Positions 43,505-52,405 of a stretch of DNA of 64,000 nt are shown here, piece after piece. Position numbers and translations under genes: made by a program. Each line of letters opens with the position of its first letter. Positions within the stretch are counted from its first letter, which is position 1. The notes under the pieces were generated by a model that did no database searches, was not told the origin of the DNA, and saw only the letters and a program-made list of their open reading frames with translations. Source of the stretch: DAHUYF01 sp963838385 (GTDB lineage: Bacteria; Pseudomonadota; Alphaproteobacteria; ATCC43930; CGMCC-115725); contig CAWIRE010000002.1 in assembly GCA_963838385.1 (NCBI GenBank), forward strand, positions 1 to 64,000. The letters run 5' to 3'.

Positions 43505-43719
43505 GGCGCGGCCCTCGGCTTTCGTGAAACCGAGCCTTGGCGGCGCGGCGCGGCGGCCTTACCATCGCTCGGTGCCGGTCTGCGGCACCCCCTGCGTCAT
43601 TGGCGCATGCCGGATTTCGAGTCCCCGGTGTACACCACTGACTCACCTTGCTCCCCATTGCCGAACGGCCGCCGCAGCGTCAACATCGTCGACGTGCGGC
43701 CGCGGGAGGCGCGCGGGGG

Positions 43720-43926
43720 ATGGCCGAAAGCATCGAGCACAAGGGATATACCATCGCGCTGCTGGGCGGCGCCGGCGGCTGGCGCGTCTATATCCGCCCG
43801 CCGGCCGCGGCGATGATGCGGGCGGAGCTGCCGGCCACGCTGAGCCGCGAGCAGGCGATCGCCGCAGCCACCCGTCTCGTCGAAGAGGCCATCGCCGCCA
43901 CACGTTCCGCGCGCAGCCATCGCTAG
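43720..43926 (+). CDS. Small conserved hypothetical protein
   Basis: 68 residues from the ATG at 43720 with GGGAGG 10 nt upstream: MAESIEHKGYTIALLGGAGG then WRVYIRPPAAAMMRAEL and a helical tail (SREQAIAAATRLVEEAIAAT). The short beta-strand plus helix pattern resembles small alphaproteobacterial proteins of unknown function. The 43505-43719 spacer has no other gene I can support. Confidence 0.5.
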   Translation: MAESIEHKGYTIALLGGAGGWRVYIRPPAAAMMRAELPATLSREQAIAAATRLVEEAIAATRSARSHR

Positions 43927-44051
43927 CCTCCGGCGCCTTTGTTGTGACAAAATAGGGGCGTGGACGTTCACAGTGACCAGATAGCTCGACTTGCAATGAT
44001 GATCGCTTAAGTTGAGACTGCTCAAGCAGTTGAGCCGCTGGAGGGGGTCCC

Positions 44052-44246
44052 ATGGCTCACTATCGCTGCTATCTCTTGGACGGAAGGGGCAAGATCGTTA
44101 AATCGGAGGAGGTCGACGCCGCGAGCGACGACGACGCCGTGGCGCGTGCCCGCGAGTTTCTCGCACGGCAAGGCTCGCACGCTTTCGAGCTGTGGCGCGG
44201 GCGCGACCGCCTGTGCAAGGAGACGCGGCCCATCGCCTGCGCCTGA
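44052..44246 (+). CDS. Small conserved hypothetical protein
   Basis: 64 residues starting MAHYRCYLLDGRGKIVKSEE after GGAGGGGG. The pattern (Y-x-C/L-Y-L-x-D-G-x-G-x-I, then a helix DDDAVARAREFLARQGSHAF and FELWRGRDRL) is common among short alphaproteobacterial proteins of unknown role. It faces the small gene at 44251 end to end, 4 bp apart. Confidence 0.65.
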   Translation: MAHYRCYLLDGRGKIVKSEEVDAASDDDAVARAREFLARQGSHAFELWRGRDRLCKETRPIACA

Positions 44247-44250
44247 GAGT

Positions 44251-44535
44251 TCAGCCCGTCGCTGCTGCTGCTTGCAGCAGCGCGCATATCCGACGATAGC
44301 GGTCGTCGATCGGCGGCGGCGAGGGCGGCGCGAGACTCGCCTCGAGCGGGTGATGCTGCCGGGCCCAGTCCCGCACATAGGCGGCGAGCGCGGGATCGGC
44401 GAGGATGGCCGCCACCACGCGTCCCTCGACCCCCGGCGGCGGCGCGGTGTTCTCGGCGCTGAGCGTCTTGTGCACCTCGTCGACATAGGCGATGGCGTCC
44501 AGCACCAGCTCGGGGTCTTCGCTGTCACGGGTCAT
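44251..44535 (-). CDS. Hypothetical protein
   Basis: 94 residues from the ATG at 44535 (MTRDSEDPELVLDAIAYVDE). It is helical and acidic, with VEGRVVAAILADPALAAYVR and a Pro-rich stretch near the end. The upstream in-frame extension to 44658 is Arg/Pro-rich and rejected. No family is recognised. Confidence 0.5.
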   Translation of the reverse strand: MTRDSEDPELVLDAIAYVDEVHKTLSAENTAPPPGVEGRVVAAILADPALAAYVRDWARQHHPLEASLAPPSPPPIDDRYRRICALLQAAAATG

Positions 44536-44836
44536 GGCATCCTCCGATGGGACGAAAGGCCGGTGAGCAAATGACGCCGCGGGCCGTTCATTGCTGTGCG
44601 GGGGCCGACGGCACGCGCGTGTGGGGACCGACGCCCGACGAGCGCGTGGAGGAACCATGGATTACTCCCGCGCCAACAGGGCATTCGCATACCCCGCCCC
44701 CGCAACTTGACCGCGGCGCCCGCGCCGCCCTCGCCTGTGAGGAACGGTCGGGCGCGGCGCGGGTTCGCCGCGGTCGAGAAAATCCTGCACGCTTTGCTAA
44801 GCTGGGGACCGTCGCGATCCGCCGCCGCAAGGTCCC

Positions 44837-45163
44837 ATGCCCAAAGCGCTCCTCCCGCTCCTCCTGGCCGCCGCGCTCGCCGGCTGCGCGCCGCAGAGCG
44901 CCGGCCAGGCGAGCGACGACACCGTCCAGCTGCTGCCCACCCGCGAGGACGATGCGAACTTCCTCGTGCTGTTCCTCAACCGCCAGACCCTGCTCTACAA
45001 CGGCGACCTGCCCGCCGACCGCGTGCACATCATCGCGTCGCGGCTGAAAAGCGTCGGCTGCAGCGAGCCGCGCCTGCTGCGGGAGAAGGCCGAGCCGCAG
45101 TCCGGCACCTGGTCCTTCGGGCGGCCGCGCATCGTCTATTACAGCGAATGGAAGTGCGTCTGA
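44837..45163 (+). CDS. Lipoprotein of unknown function
   Basis: 108 residues. The signal MPKALLPLLLAAALAGC has a lipobox LALAGC-like cut at Cys17. The mature part has DANFLVLFLNRQTLLYNGDL and a Cys pair (VGCSEPRL..., EWKCV) that may form a disulfide. It is 7 bp upstream of the membrane protein at 45171, likely one operon. Confidence 0.65.
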   Translation: MPKALLPLLLAAALAGCAPQSAGQASDDTVQLLPTREDDANFLVLFLNRQTLLYNGDLPADRVHIIASRLKSVGCSEPRLLREKAEPQSGTWSFGRPRIVYYSEWKCV

Positions 45164-45170
45164 GGCGCCG

Positions 45171-45707
45171 ATGGAAGCGGTCGATCTCGTCCGGCTGATG
45201 CGGGAATGGCACGATTTCTACGCCCTGATCGGCACCGCCGCGGCGAGCCTGATCGGGCTCATGTTCGTCTCGGCCTCGGTCAGCGGCGGCTACATGACCG
45301 AGGAGCGGCGGCCGGGCATCCGCGCCTTCTTCAGCCCCACCATCTTCCATTTCGCCGCGACGCTGGTCGCCTGCCTGATCGCTTGCGTGCCGGTGCTGAC
45401 CTGGACCCTGCTGGGCGCGCTGCTGCTCGCCTGCGGCCTGGCCGGGCTCGGCTATTCCGGCTCGGTGTGGCGGCAGATGGGGCAGCGTGGCTTGCTGCAG
45501 CAGATCGACGGCGAGGATCGCCTGTGGTACGCCCAGGCGCCAGTGGTCTGCCACCTGCTGGTCGTGCTGGCCGCCGCGCTGCTGCTGGCGCGCCTGCCGG
45601 AAGGCACCTATCTGCTGGCGCCGGCGCTGGTGCTGCTGCTGCTGGTCGGCATCCGCAACGCCTGGGACATCACCCTCTGGGTGGTGATGCGCTCGGGGCC
45701 GAAATAG
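45171..45707 (+). CDS. Integral membrane protein of unknown function
   Basis: 178 residues with five predicted helices: FYALIGTAAASLIGLMFVSA, FHFAATLVACLIACVPVL, LLGALLLACGLAGLGYSG, VVCHLLVVLAAALLLA and LLAPALVLLLLVGI. The conserved-looking N-terminus (LMREWHDFYALIGTAAASLI) is seen in uncharacterised alphaproteobacterial membrane proteins. It follows the lipoprotein gene closely. Confidence 0.65.
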   Translation: MEAVDLVRLMREWHDFYALIGTAAASLIGLMFVSASVSGGYMTEERRPGIRAFFSPTIFHFAATLVACLIACVPVLTWTLLGALLLACGLAGLGYSGSVWRQMGQRGLLQQIDGEDRLWYAQAPVVCHLLVVLAAALLLARLPEGTYLLAPALVLLLLVGIRNAWDITLWVVMRSGPK

Positions 45708-45714
45708 CCGCCGC

Positions 45715-46131
45715 TCAATCGAGCGACAGCGACCAGGTGTCGAGCGGATAGCCGATGGCGAAGCCGCCGGCCGCGCCGATGACGCAACCGGCCGCGGCGG
45801 CCGGCGGCAGCGCCGCCCAGCCGAGCCCGCCGGTGACGATGCCGGCCAGCGCCGCCGTCCCCGCGCCCAGCCCGGCTCCGGCCGCGCAGCCCATCACCGA
45901 GCCGGCGATCATGTGGCGGCTGCGCGAGACGACGAGCCCGCCCAGGAAGACGGCCGGCTCGACCTTCAGGCGGATGGCATCGGCAAGGGTGGCGCCGACC
46001 CCGGCCGCGTGGTGGACGCTGCGGCGGATCGCGCGTTCGCCGACCACGCTCGCCAGCGCCAAGGCCAGCGCCAGCATCAGGACGATGACGGGGGAATATT
46101 TGAGCCCTTGTGTCTTCGCGATGAGGCGCAT
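45715..46131 (-). CDS. Membrane protein of unknown function
   Basis: 138 residues: one N-terminal helix (SPVIVLMLALALALASVVGE), a basic loop, and a Gly/Ala-rich C-terminal half (AGSVMGCAAGAGLGAGTAAL) with two to three hydrophobic segments. The glycine-zipper look recalls small envelope proteins. It converges with the preceding gene, 7 bp away. Upstream, 46132-46332 is a divergent promoter-containing spacer without an identifiable element. Confidence 0.5.
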   Translation of the reverse strand: MRLIAKTQGLKYSPVIVLMLALALALASVVGERAIRRSVHHAAGVGATLADAIRLKVEPAVFLGGLVVSRSRHMIAGSVMGCAAGAGLGAGTAALAGIVTGGLGWAALPPAAAAGCVIGAAGGFAIGYPLDTWSLSLD

Positions 46132-46332
46132 CGCACCATCCTCCGAAACACCTCGACGAGGCTAACGGCGCGGCGCGGTGCTCGTCTCCGCCCGGGCGTG
46201 CGCCGCGCTCGATCGAGTATCACCTGATTAGCCCATCGTGGTAAAGCCGGGGTTAAGGGCGCGGCGTCGATCGGCTAGGCTTTTGCCCGGTTTCGCCGCG
46301 CTTTGCCCCGAACCGAGGATCATGCCGCCGCC

Positions 46333-47322
46333 ATGCCCCTTGCCGTCCTCTGCCGCGCCCTCGGGCCGCCCGAGCAGCTGAGCCTGGAAGACCTGCCGCC
46401 GGCCGCGCTCGGCCCGGGCGAGACCCGGGTCAGGCTCCACGCCTGCGGCATCAACTTCCCCGATACCCTCACCATCCTTGGCCGCTACCAGCACAAGCCG
46501 CCCCTGCCCTTCACCCCCGGCGTGGAAAGCGCCGGGGTCATCGCCGAGCTGGCACCGGGGGTGGCGGGCTGGCGGGTCGGCGACCGCGTCATCACCCGCC
46601 AGCAGGTCGGCGGCTATGCCGAGGAGATCGTGGTGCCGGCAAGCCGGCTGATCCCGCTGCCCGCGGATTTCGGCTTCGCCGAAGGCGCGACTTTCATGGT
46701 CGCCGGGCTCACCGCCTATCACGCCCTCGTCCAGCGCGCGGAGCTGCGCCCGGGCGAGACCCTGCTGGTGCATGGCGCGGCGGGCGGGGTCGGGCTTGCC
46801 GCGGTCGAGCTGGGCAAGCTGCTGGGCGCCCGGGTGATCGCCACGGCATCCAGCGCCGAGAAGCGCGCCATCGCCCGCGCCCGCGGCGCCGATGCCGTCA
46901 TCGACTACACCGCCGAGGATTTCGTCGCGGCGGTGCGGCAGCTCACCGGCGGCGAGGGCGCGGATGTGATTTTCGACCCCGTCGGCGGCGAGGTGCTGAC
47001 GCAGTCGCTGCGCGCCGTCGCCTGGGGCGGACGCCTGCTGGTCGTCGGCTTTGCCGGCGGCAGCATCCCGGCGCTGGCGGCCAATCGCATCCTGCTCAGG
47101 AGCTGCGCCGTGCTGGGCGTGCGCGCCGGCGAGGCCTCGCGCAAGGAGCCGCATCTGGCCGAGGCCGCGACGCGCGCGCTGCTCGCCTATGCCGGGGAGG
47201 GGCGCCTCAGGCCGCACATCGCCGCGGCGCTGCCGCTGGCGCGCTGGGCCGAGGGCATGCGGCTCCTGATGGAGCGCAAGGCGATCGGCCGCGTCGTGCT
47301 GCTGCCCGGCGCGGCCGCCTGA
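46333..47322 (+). CDS. NADPH:quinone oxidoreductase, MDR superfamily
   Basis: 329 residues from the ATG at 46333; an upstream TTG would add ten residues. It is a medium-chain dehydrogenase of the QOR type: GroES-like N-terminal half (RLHACGINFPDTLTILGRYQ), then the cofactor fold with VHGAAGGVGLAAVELGKLLG. No catalytic zinc ligand set is seen, as usual for quinone reductases. The C-terminal GRVVLLPG is typical. It converges with the acyl-CoA ligase gene, 7 bp apart. Confidence 0.88.
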   Translation: MPLAVLCRALGPPEQLSLEDLPPAALGPGETRVRLHACGINFPDTLTILGRYQHKPPLPFTPGVESAGVIAELAPGVAGWRVGDRVITRQQVGGYAEEIVVPASRLIPLPADFGFAEGATFMVAGLTAYHALVQRAELRPGETLLVHGAAGGVGLAAVELGKLLGARVIATASSAEKRAIARARGADAVIDYTAEDFVAAVRQLTGGEGADVIFDPVGGEVLTQSLRAVAWGGRLLVVGFAGGSIPALAANRILLRSCAVLGVRAGEASRKEPHLAEAATRALLAYAGEGRLRPHIAAALPLARWAEGMRLLMERKAIGRVVLLPGAAA

Positions 47323-47329
47323 GCGCCGC

Positions 47330-48955
47330 TCAGCCCTGGCCCGGCAGCCGGTGCTTCTGGAAGTCGTCGCGCAGCTTGGTCTTCAGCAGCTTGCCGGTGG
47401 CGGTGTGCGGCAGCCCCTCGACGAAAACCACGTCGTCCGGGATCCACCACTTCGCCACCTTGTCCTCGTAGAACGACAGCAGCTCCTCGCGCGTGACGCT
47501 GGCGCCCGGCTTCTTCTGGACGATGAGCAGCGGCCGCTCGTCCCATTTGGGATGGTGCACGCCGATCACCGCCGCCTCGGCCACCGCGGGATGCGCGACC
47601 GCGACGTTCTCCAGCTCGATCGAGCTGATCCATTCGCCGCCCGATTTGATCACGTCCTTGGAGCGGTCGGTGATCTGGACGTAGCCCTCCTCGTCGATGG
47701 TGGCGACGTCGCCGGTCGGGAACCACCCGTCGCGCAGGGGATCGCCGCCCTCGCCCTTGAAATAGCCGCGCGCGATCCAGGGGCCGCGCACCAGCAGATC
47801 GCCGAACGCCTTGCCGTCCCAGGGCAGGTCGCGGCCGTCGCCGTCGACGATCTTGAGGTCGACGCCGAAGAGGGCACGGCCCTGCTTGCCCTTGACCGCG
47901 AGCCGGTCCTCGAGGCTCTTGCCCTGATGCACCGCCTTGAGCTGCGACACCGTGCCGAGCGGGCTCATCTCGGTCATGCCCCAGGCATGCAGCACCTCGA
48001 CGCCGTGCTGGGTCTCGAAGGCGCGGATCATCGCCGGCGGGCAGGCCGAGCCGCCGATCACCGTGCGCGTCAGCGTGGTGAAGCGGTGGTTGGTCTCGGC
48101 CATGAACTGGAGCAGGCCGAGCCAGACGGTGGGCACACCGGCGCTGAACGTCACCTTCTCGCCTTCGAACAGCTCGAACAGGCTCTTGCCGTCGAGCGCC
48201 GCGCCGGGGAAGACCAGCTTGGCGCCGACCAGCGGGCAGGCATAGGCGAGGCCCCAGGCATTGGCATGGAACATCGGCACCACCGGCAGCACCACGTCCT
48301 GCGCCGAGAGCTTCATCGCATCGGGCAGCGCCGCGGCATAGGAATGCAGCACGGTGGAGCGATGCGAATAGAGCACGCCTTTGGGATTGCCGGTCGTGCC
48401 CGAGGTGTAGCAGAGCGAGGAAGCGGCATCCTCGTCGAGCAGCGGCCAGTCGTAATCGCCGCTCTCGGCCGCTACCAGCTCCTCGAAGACGAGCGCGTCG
48501 GGCAGCTCGGCCGGCAGGTGCGCCCGGTCGGTCATCGCCACCCAGCCCCGCACCTTCGGGCAATGCGGCTTGAGCTTCGCGACCAGCGGCGCGAAGGTCA
48601 GGTCGAAAAAGACGTACTGATCCTCGGCGTGGTTGACGATGTAAGTGATCTGGTCGGGGAAGAGGCGCGGATTGATGGTGTGGCAGACCGCGCCCATGCC
48701 GGAGACGGCGTAATAGATCTCCAGATGGCGGAAGCCGTTCCAGGCCAGCGTGCCGATGCGGTCGGCCTCCTTGACGCCCAGGCGCTGCAGGGCCTGGGCA
48801 AGCTGGCGTGCCCGGCGATGGGCGTCGCGATAGGTGTAACGGTGAATCGGCCCCTCGATCGTGCGCGAGACGATCTCGGTGCCGCCGTGAAAGCGGTCGG
48901 CGAAGCTGATCAGCGACGAGATCAGCAGCGGCCGATCCTGCATCAAACCGTGCAT
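47330..48955 (-). CDS. AMP-forming acyl-CoA synthetase (long/medium-chain type)
   Basis: 541 residues from the ATG at 48955, which has GGGAGG upstream. ANL superfamily motifs: P-loop YTSGTTGNPKGVLYSHR, HAWGMTEMSPLGTVSQL (A5), GWFPTGDVATIDEEGYVQIT (A7-A8 with the hinge Asp), KSGGEWISSIELENV, and the catalytic Lys in TATGKLLKTKLR (A10). It activates fatty acids via acyl-adenylate. With the acyl-CoA dehydrogenase at 51156 it points to fatty-acid degradation, though the genes are not adjacent. Confidence 0.93.
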   Translation of the reverse strand: MHGLMQDRPLLISSLISFADRFHGGTEIVSRTIEGPIHRYTYRDAHRRARQLAQALQRLGVKEADRIGTLAWNGFRHLEIYYAVSGMGAVCHTINPRLFPDQITYIVNHAEDQYVFFDLTFAPLVAKLKPHCPKVRGWVAMTDRAHLPAELPDALVFEELVAAESGDYDWPLLDEDAASSLCYTSGTTGNPKGVLYSHRSTVLHSYAAALPDAMKLSAQDVVLPVVPMFHANAWGLAYACPLVGAKLVFPGAALDGKSLFELFEGEKVTFSAGVPTVWLGLLQFMAETNHRFTTLTRTVIGGSACPPAMIRAFETQHGVEVLHAWGMTEMSPLGTVSQLKAVHQGKSLEDRLAVKGKQGRALFGVDLKIVDGDGRDLPWDGKAFGDLLVRGPWIARGYFKGEGGDPLRDGWFPTGDVATIDEEGYVQITDRSKDVIKSGGEWISSIELENVAVAHPAVAEAAVIGVHHPKWDERPLLIVQKKPGASVTREELLSFYEDKVAKWWIPDDVVFVEGLPHTATGKLLKTKLRDDFQKHRLPGQG

Positions 48956-49040
48956 AGGTGCCTCCCAGAGCCCTCTCATCGGGCCTTGTTCTGTCCTGAC
49001 ACTTAGCCCAGGAAAAGCCGCCGGGGCAAGCCGGCCGCGA

Positions 49041-49493
49041 TCAACGCAAGGCGCGGACGAAGGCCATCCAGTTGCCGTCGGGCGAGGCGCAATCGGCGAG
49101 CTCCGGCCGGTCCTTGGCGCTGAGCGTCAGGCCCCGGAAGCGCCACAGCTTGCGCCAGGTCTCGAGGCTGCCCAGCGCGCGCTCGCGCACCCGGCGCTCG
49201 ATGCGGCGGTGCATATAGGGGCGGCCGAGGAGGAAATAGACGGCGAGCCCCGCGGCCAGTGCCGCAAGCCCGGGCACGACGCCGCGCCACAGGAACAGCG
49301 CCATTGCCACCGCCAGGAAGCCGTAAACCCAGATGTTGCCGTCGGCCTCGGAGGCGACGGGGCTGTCCATATGGGCGAGAAAGGCGGGGTCGATGCGCAG
49401 CACCAGCCGGCCTTCGCCGTCGAGCCGGCGCAGGGCCGCCAGCAGCGCCTCGGCCGTTTCCGGCCCCGTCTCGGCAGAGCGGTCTCCCGCCAT
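49041..49493 (-). CDS. Membrane protein of unknown function
   Basis: 150 residues from the ATG at 49493 (MAGDRSAETGPETAEALLAA). Two hydrophobic segments (IWVYGFLAVAMALFLW and GLAALAAGLAVYFLLG) are followed by a basic cytosolic tail (RRIERRVRERALGSLETWRK). The last part (WRFRGLTLSAKDRPELADC) is well ordered but unknown to me. The upstream in-frame extension is rejected as unlikely. Confidence 0.6.
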   Translation of the reverse strand: MAGDRSAETGPETAEALLAALRRLDGEGRLVLRIDPAFLAHMDSPVASEADGNIWVYGFLAVAMALFLWRGVVPGLAALAAGLAVYFLLGRPYMHRRIERRVRERALGSLETWRKLWRFRGLTLSAKDRPELADCASPDGNWMAFVRALR

Positions 49494-49614
49494 GATGGCG
49501 GCGAGGATAGCGGCCCCCCGCTTCCGGCGGCAATCGCCCAGGGTTAATAACCCATTTAGCTGTCCCTGGCAGAATGGCGGGATGACCCGTCGCCCGGAAC
49601 ATCGTTTGGCCGGA

Positions 49615-50076
49615 TCAGCGGCTCTGCTGGCGCAGCAGCACCTGCTCGCGCTGGTCGGAGGTGAGCCGGCTCTCATAGATCGCGACCTGGTTCTGCCGGG
49701 CGTTGGCGACGCCGAGCTCGGCCGCCTTGCCGTAGAGCCAGAAGGCGCCGAGCGCGTCGGCCGGCATGCCGATGCCGTTGAGCTTGCACCAGGCCAGCAC
49801 CTCGACGGCGCGGGGATCGTTGGCGGCGGCGCGCTTCTCCAGGATGGCGGCCTCGTGCGGCCCGAGCTCCTTGGCGCGCACCTTGGCGATGACCTCGTCG
49901 AGCGTCGTCGTCTTGGGCGGCGGTGCCGGCCGCGGCTGGTCGCGCAGATCCTTCTCGCAGGCGGTGTCCGGTGTCGTCAGGCAATGATAGGCGCCGTCGA
50001 GATCATAGAACTGCGCCAGCGCCGTCGAGGGCAGCAGCGCCAGCAGCGCCAGAAGGAACCAACGTCCATGCTTCAT
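49615..50076 (-). CDS. Secreted Sel1/TPR-like protein
   Basis: 153 residues from the ATG at 50076 with a clear signal peptide (MKHGRWFLLALLALLPSTAL-A-Q). The mature part has one Sel1-like repeat: DPRAVEVLAWCKLNGIGMPA then AFWLYGKAAELGVANARQN. Two Cys near the start (HCLTTPDTAC) could form a disulfide. The start overlaps by 9 bp the start of the divergent lipoprotein gene if that begins at 50068. Confidence 0.65.
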   Translation of the reverse strand: MKHGRWFLLALLALLPSTALAQFYDLDGAYHCLTTPDTACEKDLRDQPRPAPPPKTTTLDEVIAKVRAKELGPHEAAILEKRAAANDPRAVEVLAWCKLNGIGMPADALGAFWLYGKAAELGVANARQNQVAIYESRLTSDQREQVLLRQQSR

Positions 50077-50616
50077 GCCCGCCATCATAGCGCAACCGGC
50101 GCCGTCCTGTTGATGCTCCTCGGCGCGCTGTCGCTCGCCGGCTGCACGGACGACCATTGGAAGCCGGCCTATTGGCCGCAGCCGGGATTGCTGCTGGAGA
50201 AGCCGCCGCCGCCGGTGAAGGTGGTGCGCGATGGCCCCGCCGGCACGCTCATCGCCGGCCCGGCGCCGCCGCTGCTGCCCGACGCGGTCGCCGACCAGGC
50301 CGTCGCCGAGCCGCTGCGCGCGTGGCTCACCGAGGTCGAGCGGCGGCGCCTCGCCGAGGCGAGCCAACTCGCTGCCGACGAGTTCACGCTGCAGCCGGTG
50401 GCCTGGCAGGCGACCGACCCGACCGGGGCCAAGACCGCGAGCGGCACGGCGGTGGCGGTCGACGATGTCTTCCGCGCGGTCCGTGGCCAGCTCTGCCGCG
50501 ACCTGCGGCAGTCGCTGGTCAAGGGCGAGGAGACGCATCAGGAGCAGGTGACGCTATGCCGGCGCGAGCTCGGCAGCGACCTCTTCGTCTGGGTGGTCGG
50601 CAACCCCAACCAGTAG
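50068..50616 (+). CDS. Lipoprotein with a surface-antigen-like C-terminus
   Basis: 182 residues from 50068, or shorter from the ATG at 50113. The signal peptide ends in the lipobox LSLAGC. The C-terminal part (TASGTAVAVDDVFRAVRGQL-CRDLRQSLVKGEETHQEQVT-LCRRELGSDLFVWVVG) has the C-R-D...C-R-R pattern of the 17-kDa outer-membrane surface antigen domain; this is a pattern resemblance only. An uncertain start leaves open whether it truly overlaps its divergent neighbour. Confidence 0.6.
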   Translation: MLHARHHSATGAVLLMLLGALSLAGCTDDHWKPAYWPQPGLLLEKPPPPVKVVRDGPAGTLIAGPAPPLLPDAVADQAVAEPLRAWLTEVERRRLAEASQLAADEFTLQPVAWQATDPTGAKTASGTAVAVDDVFRAVRGQLCRDLRQSLVKGEETHQEQVTLCRRELGSDLFVWVVGNPNQ

Positions 50617-50632
50617 CGGGGGCCCGGCCCGA

Positions 50633-51136
50633 TCAACGCTCGTGGCGCCTGGCGGCGAGGTGATCGAGCACCGCCATCAGCAGCGCCGAGACGACGAAGG
50701 TGAGATGGATGATCACCAGCCAGAGCAGCTTGCCTTCCGGCACCTCCTCGATGTCGAAGAACAGCTCCAGCAGGTAGATCGCCGAGATCACGGCAATCGA
50801 GCCCAGGATCTTGACCTTGATCGAGCCGGTGTCGAGCTCGGTGAGCCAGGCGAGCCGCTCCTGCTCCTCGCCGAGCGTGATCTTGGCGACGAAGTTCTCG
50901 AAGCCGCTGATCATCACCATGACCACCAGGCTCGCCACCAGCACGAGATCGAGGAGCCGCAGCGCCATCAGCGAGAGCTGCATCTCGCCGCCCGCCACCA
51001 GCCCCTCGGCAAGGTGCGCGAGCTCGATGAAGAAGGCAGCGACGAACAGCAGCAGCACCAGCGCCAACCCGAGATAGAGCGGCGCCAGCAGCCAGCGGCT
51101 GGCGAACAGCAGGCGCTCGATGAACCGCTCGATCAC
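50633..51136 (-). CDS. YqhA/UPF0114 family membrane protein
   Basis: 167 residues from a GTG at 51136, which follows GGGAGGGGCA. The family pattern is clear: IERFIERLLFASRWLLAPLY, LALVLLLFVAAFFIELAHL, a second helix pair with VLVASLVVMVMISGFENFVA, and a C-terminal membrane hairpin. The function is unknown in all bacteria. It lies 19 bp downstream of the acyl-CoA dehydrogenase on the same strand. Confidence 0.88.
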   Translation of the reverse strand: MIERFIERLLFASRWLLAPLYLGLALVLLLFVAAFFIELAHLAEGLVAGGEMQLSLMALRLLDLVLVASLVVMVMISGFENFVAKITLGEEQERLAWLTELDTGSIKVKILGSIAVISAIYLLELFFDIEEVPEGKLLWLVIIHLTFVVSALLMAVLDHLAARRHER

Positions 51137-51155
51137 TGCCCCTCCCGGGCCGCGC

Positions 51156-52307
51156 TCAGCGCGCGTCGCGTAGCATGTTGCGAGCGATGACGATCTGCTG
51201 GATCTGGCTCGTCCCCTCGTAGAGCCGGAAGAGCCGCACGTCGCGATAGAAGCGCTCGACGCCGAAATCGGCGATGTAGCCCGAGCCGCCATGGACCTGC
51301 ACCGCCCGGTCGGCGACGCGGCCGACCATCTCGGTGGCAAAGTACTTGCAGCAGGCGGCCTCGGTCGAGACGTTCTCGCCGGCATCGCGGCGGCGCGCCG
51401 CGTCGAGCACCATGGCGCGCGCCGCATAGGCCTCGGCGCGGCTGTCGGCGAGCATCGCCTGGACGAGCTGGAACTCGCCGATGGGCTGGCCGAACTGCAC
51501 GCGCTCCTTGGCATAGCGCAGCATGTCGCGGATCAGCCGCTCGGCCACGCCCACCGCCACCGCGGCGATGTGGATGCGGCCGCGGTCCAGCACCTTCATC
51601 GCCGTCTTGAAGCCCTGCCCCTCCTTGCCGCCGAGCAGCGCGTCGGCCGGCACCTGGCAGTCCTCGAAGATCACGTCGGCGGTATGGGCGCCGCGCTGCC
51701 CCATCTTGCGGTCGATGCGACCGAGCTTCAGCCCGGGATTGGGCGCCTCGACCAGGAAGGCGGAGATGCCGGCCGCACCCTTGATGCCGGGGTCGGTGCG
51801 CGCCATGACGGTGAACAGCGAGGCCTCGGGCGCGTTGGTGATGAAGCGCTTGGTGCCGTTCAGCACCCAGCCGTTCCCGGCGCGCCGCGCGCTGGTGCGC
51901 AGGCTGGCCGCGTCCGAGCCGGCATTGGGCTCGGTCAGCGCGAAGGAGGCGATGATCTCGCCCGAGGCGAGGCGCGGCAGGTATTTGCGCTTCTGCTCCT
52001 CGGTGCCGTCGATGACGATGCCCTGGCTGCCGATGCCGTTGTTGGTGCCATGCACGGAGCGGAAGGCCGGCGAGGTCCGGCAGAGCTCGAACAGCACCTG
52101 CACCTCCTCGCTCATGCTGAGACCGAGCCCGCCCTGCGCCTCGGGGATGGTCATGCCGAAGAGGCCGAGCCGGCGCATCTCGTCGACGATCGCCGGCGGC
52201 ACCATATCGGTCTCGGCGACACCCGCTTCCGCCGGCTCGAGCTGCTCGCGCACGAAGCGCTGAATCGTGTCGAGGAACTGACGCAGGGTTTCCGGATCGA
52301 GCGCCAC
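51156..52307 (-). CDS. Acyl-CoA dehydrogenase
   Basis: 383 residues from a GTG after GAGGAGGAG. A FAD-linked enzyme of beta-oxidation or amino-acid breakdown. Signatures: FALTEPNAGSDAASLRTSAR (FAD/substrate motif), FGQPIGEFQLVQAMLADSRA, the second signature QVHGGSGYIADFGVERFYRD, and the catalytic Glu in RLYEGTSQIQQIVIARN. This short-/branched-chain type cannot be narrowed further. The upstream spacer contains an inverted repeat. Confidence 0.93.
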   Translation of the reverse strand: MALDPETLRQFLDTIQRFVREQLEPAEAGVAETDMVPPAIVDEMRRLGLFGMTIPEAQGGLGLSMSEEVQVLFELCRTSPAFRSVHGTNNGIGSQGIVIDGTEEQKRKYLPRLASGEIIASFALTEPNAGSDAASLRTSARRAGNGWVLNGTKRFITNAPEASLFTVMARTDPGIKGAAGISAFLVEAPNPGLKLGRIDRKMGQRGAHTADVIFEDCQVPADALLGGKEGQGFKTAMKVLDRGRIHIAAVAVGVAERLIRDMLRYAKERVQFGQPIGEFQLVQAMLADSRAEAYAARAMVLDAARRRDAGENVSTEAACCKYFATEMVGRVADRAVQVHGGSGYIADFGVERFYRDVRLFRLYEGTSQIQQIVIARNMLRDAR

Positions 52308-52344
52308 GGCGGCTCCTCCTCATTGTTCAACGTTCAACGCGTAT

Positions 52345-52363
52345 GACTAGACAATTCCTAGTC
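52345..52363. promoter_or_regulatory. Inverted repeat upstream of the acyl-CoA dehydrogenase
   Basis: GACTAG-N7-CTAGTC, next to a direct repeat GTTCAAC-GTTCAAC at 52325-52338, in the 98-bp divergent spacer between the dehydrogenase and a lipoprotein gene. It has the size and position of a TetR-type operator, but no such regulator gene is adjacent. Confidence 0.4.
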
Positions 52364-52405
52364 GGCGAATGGGGTCGCGATCAACCCTCAAGCGTTTAAG
52401 CCAGC

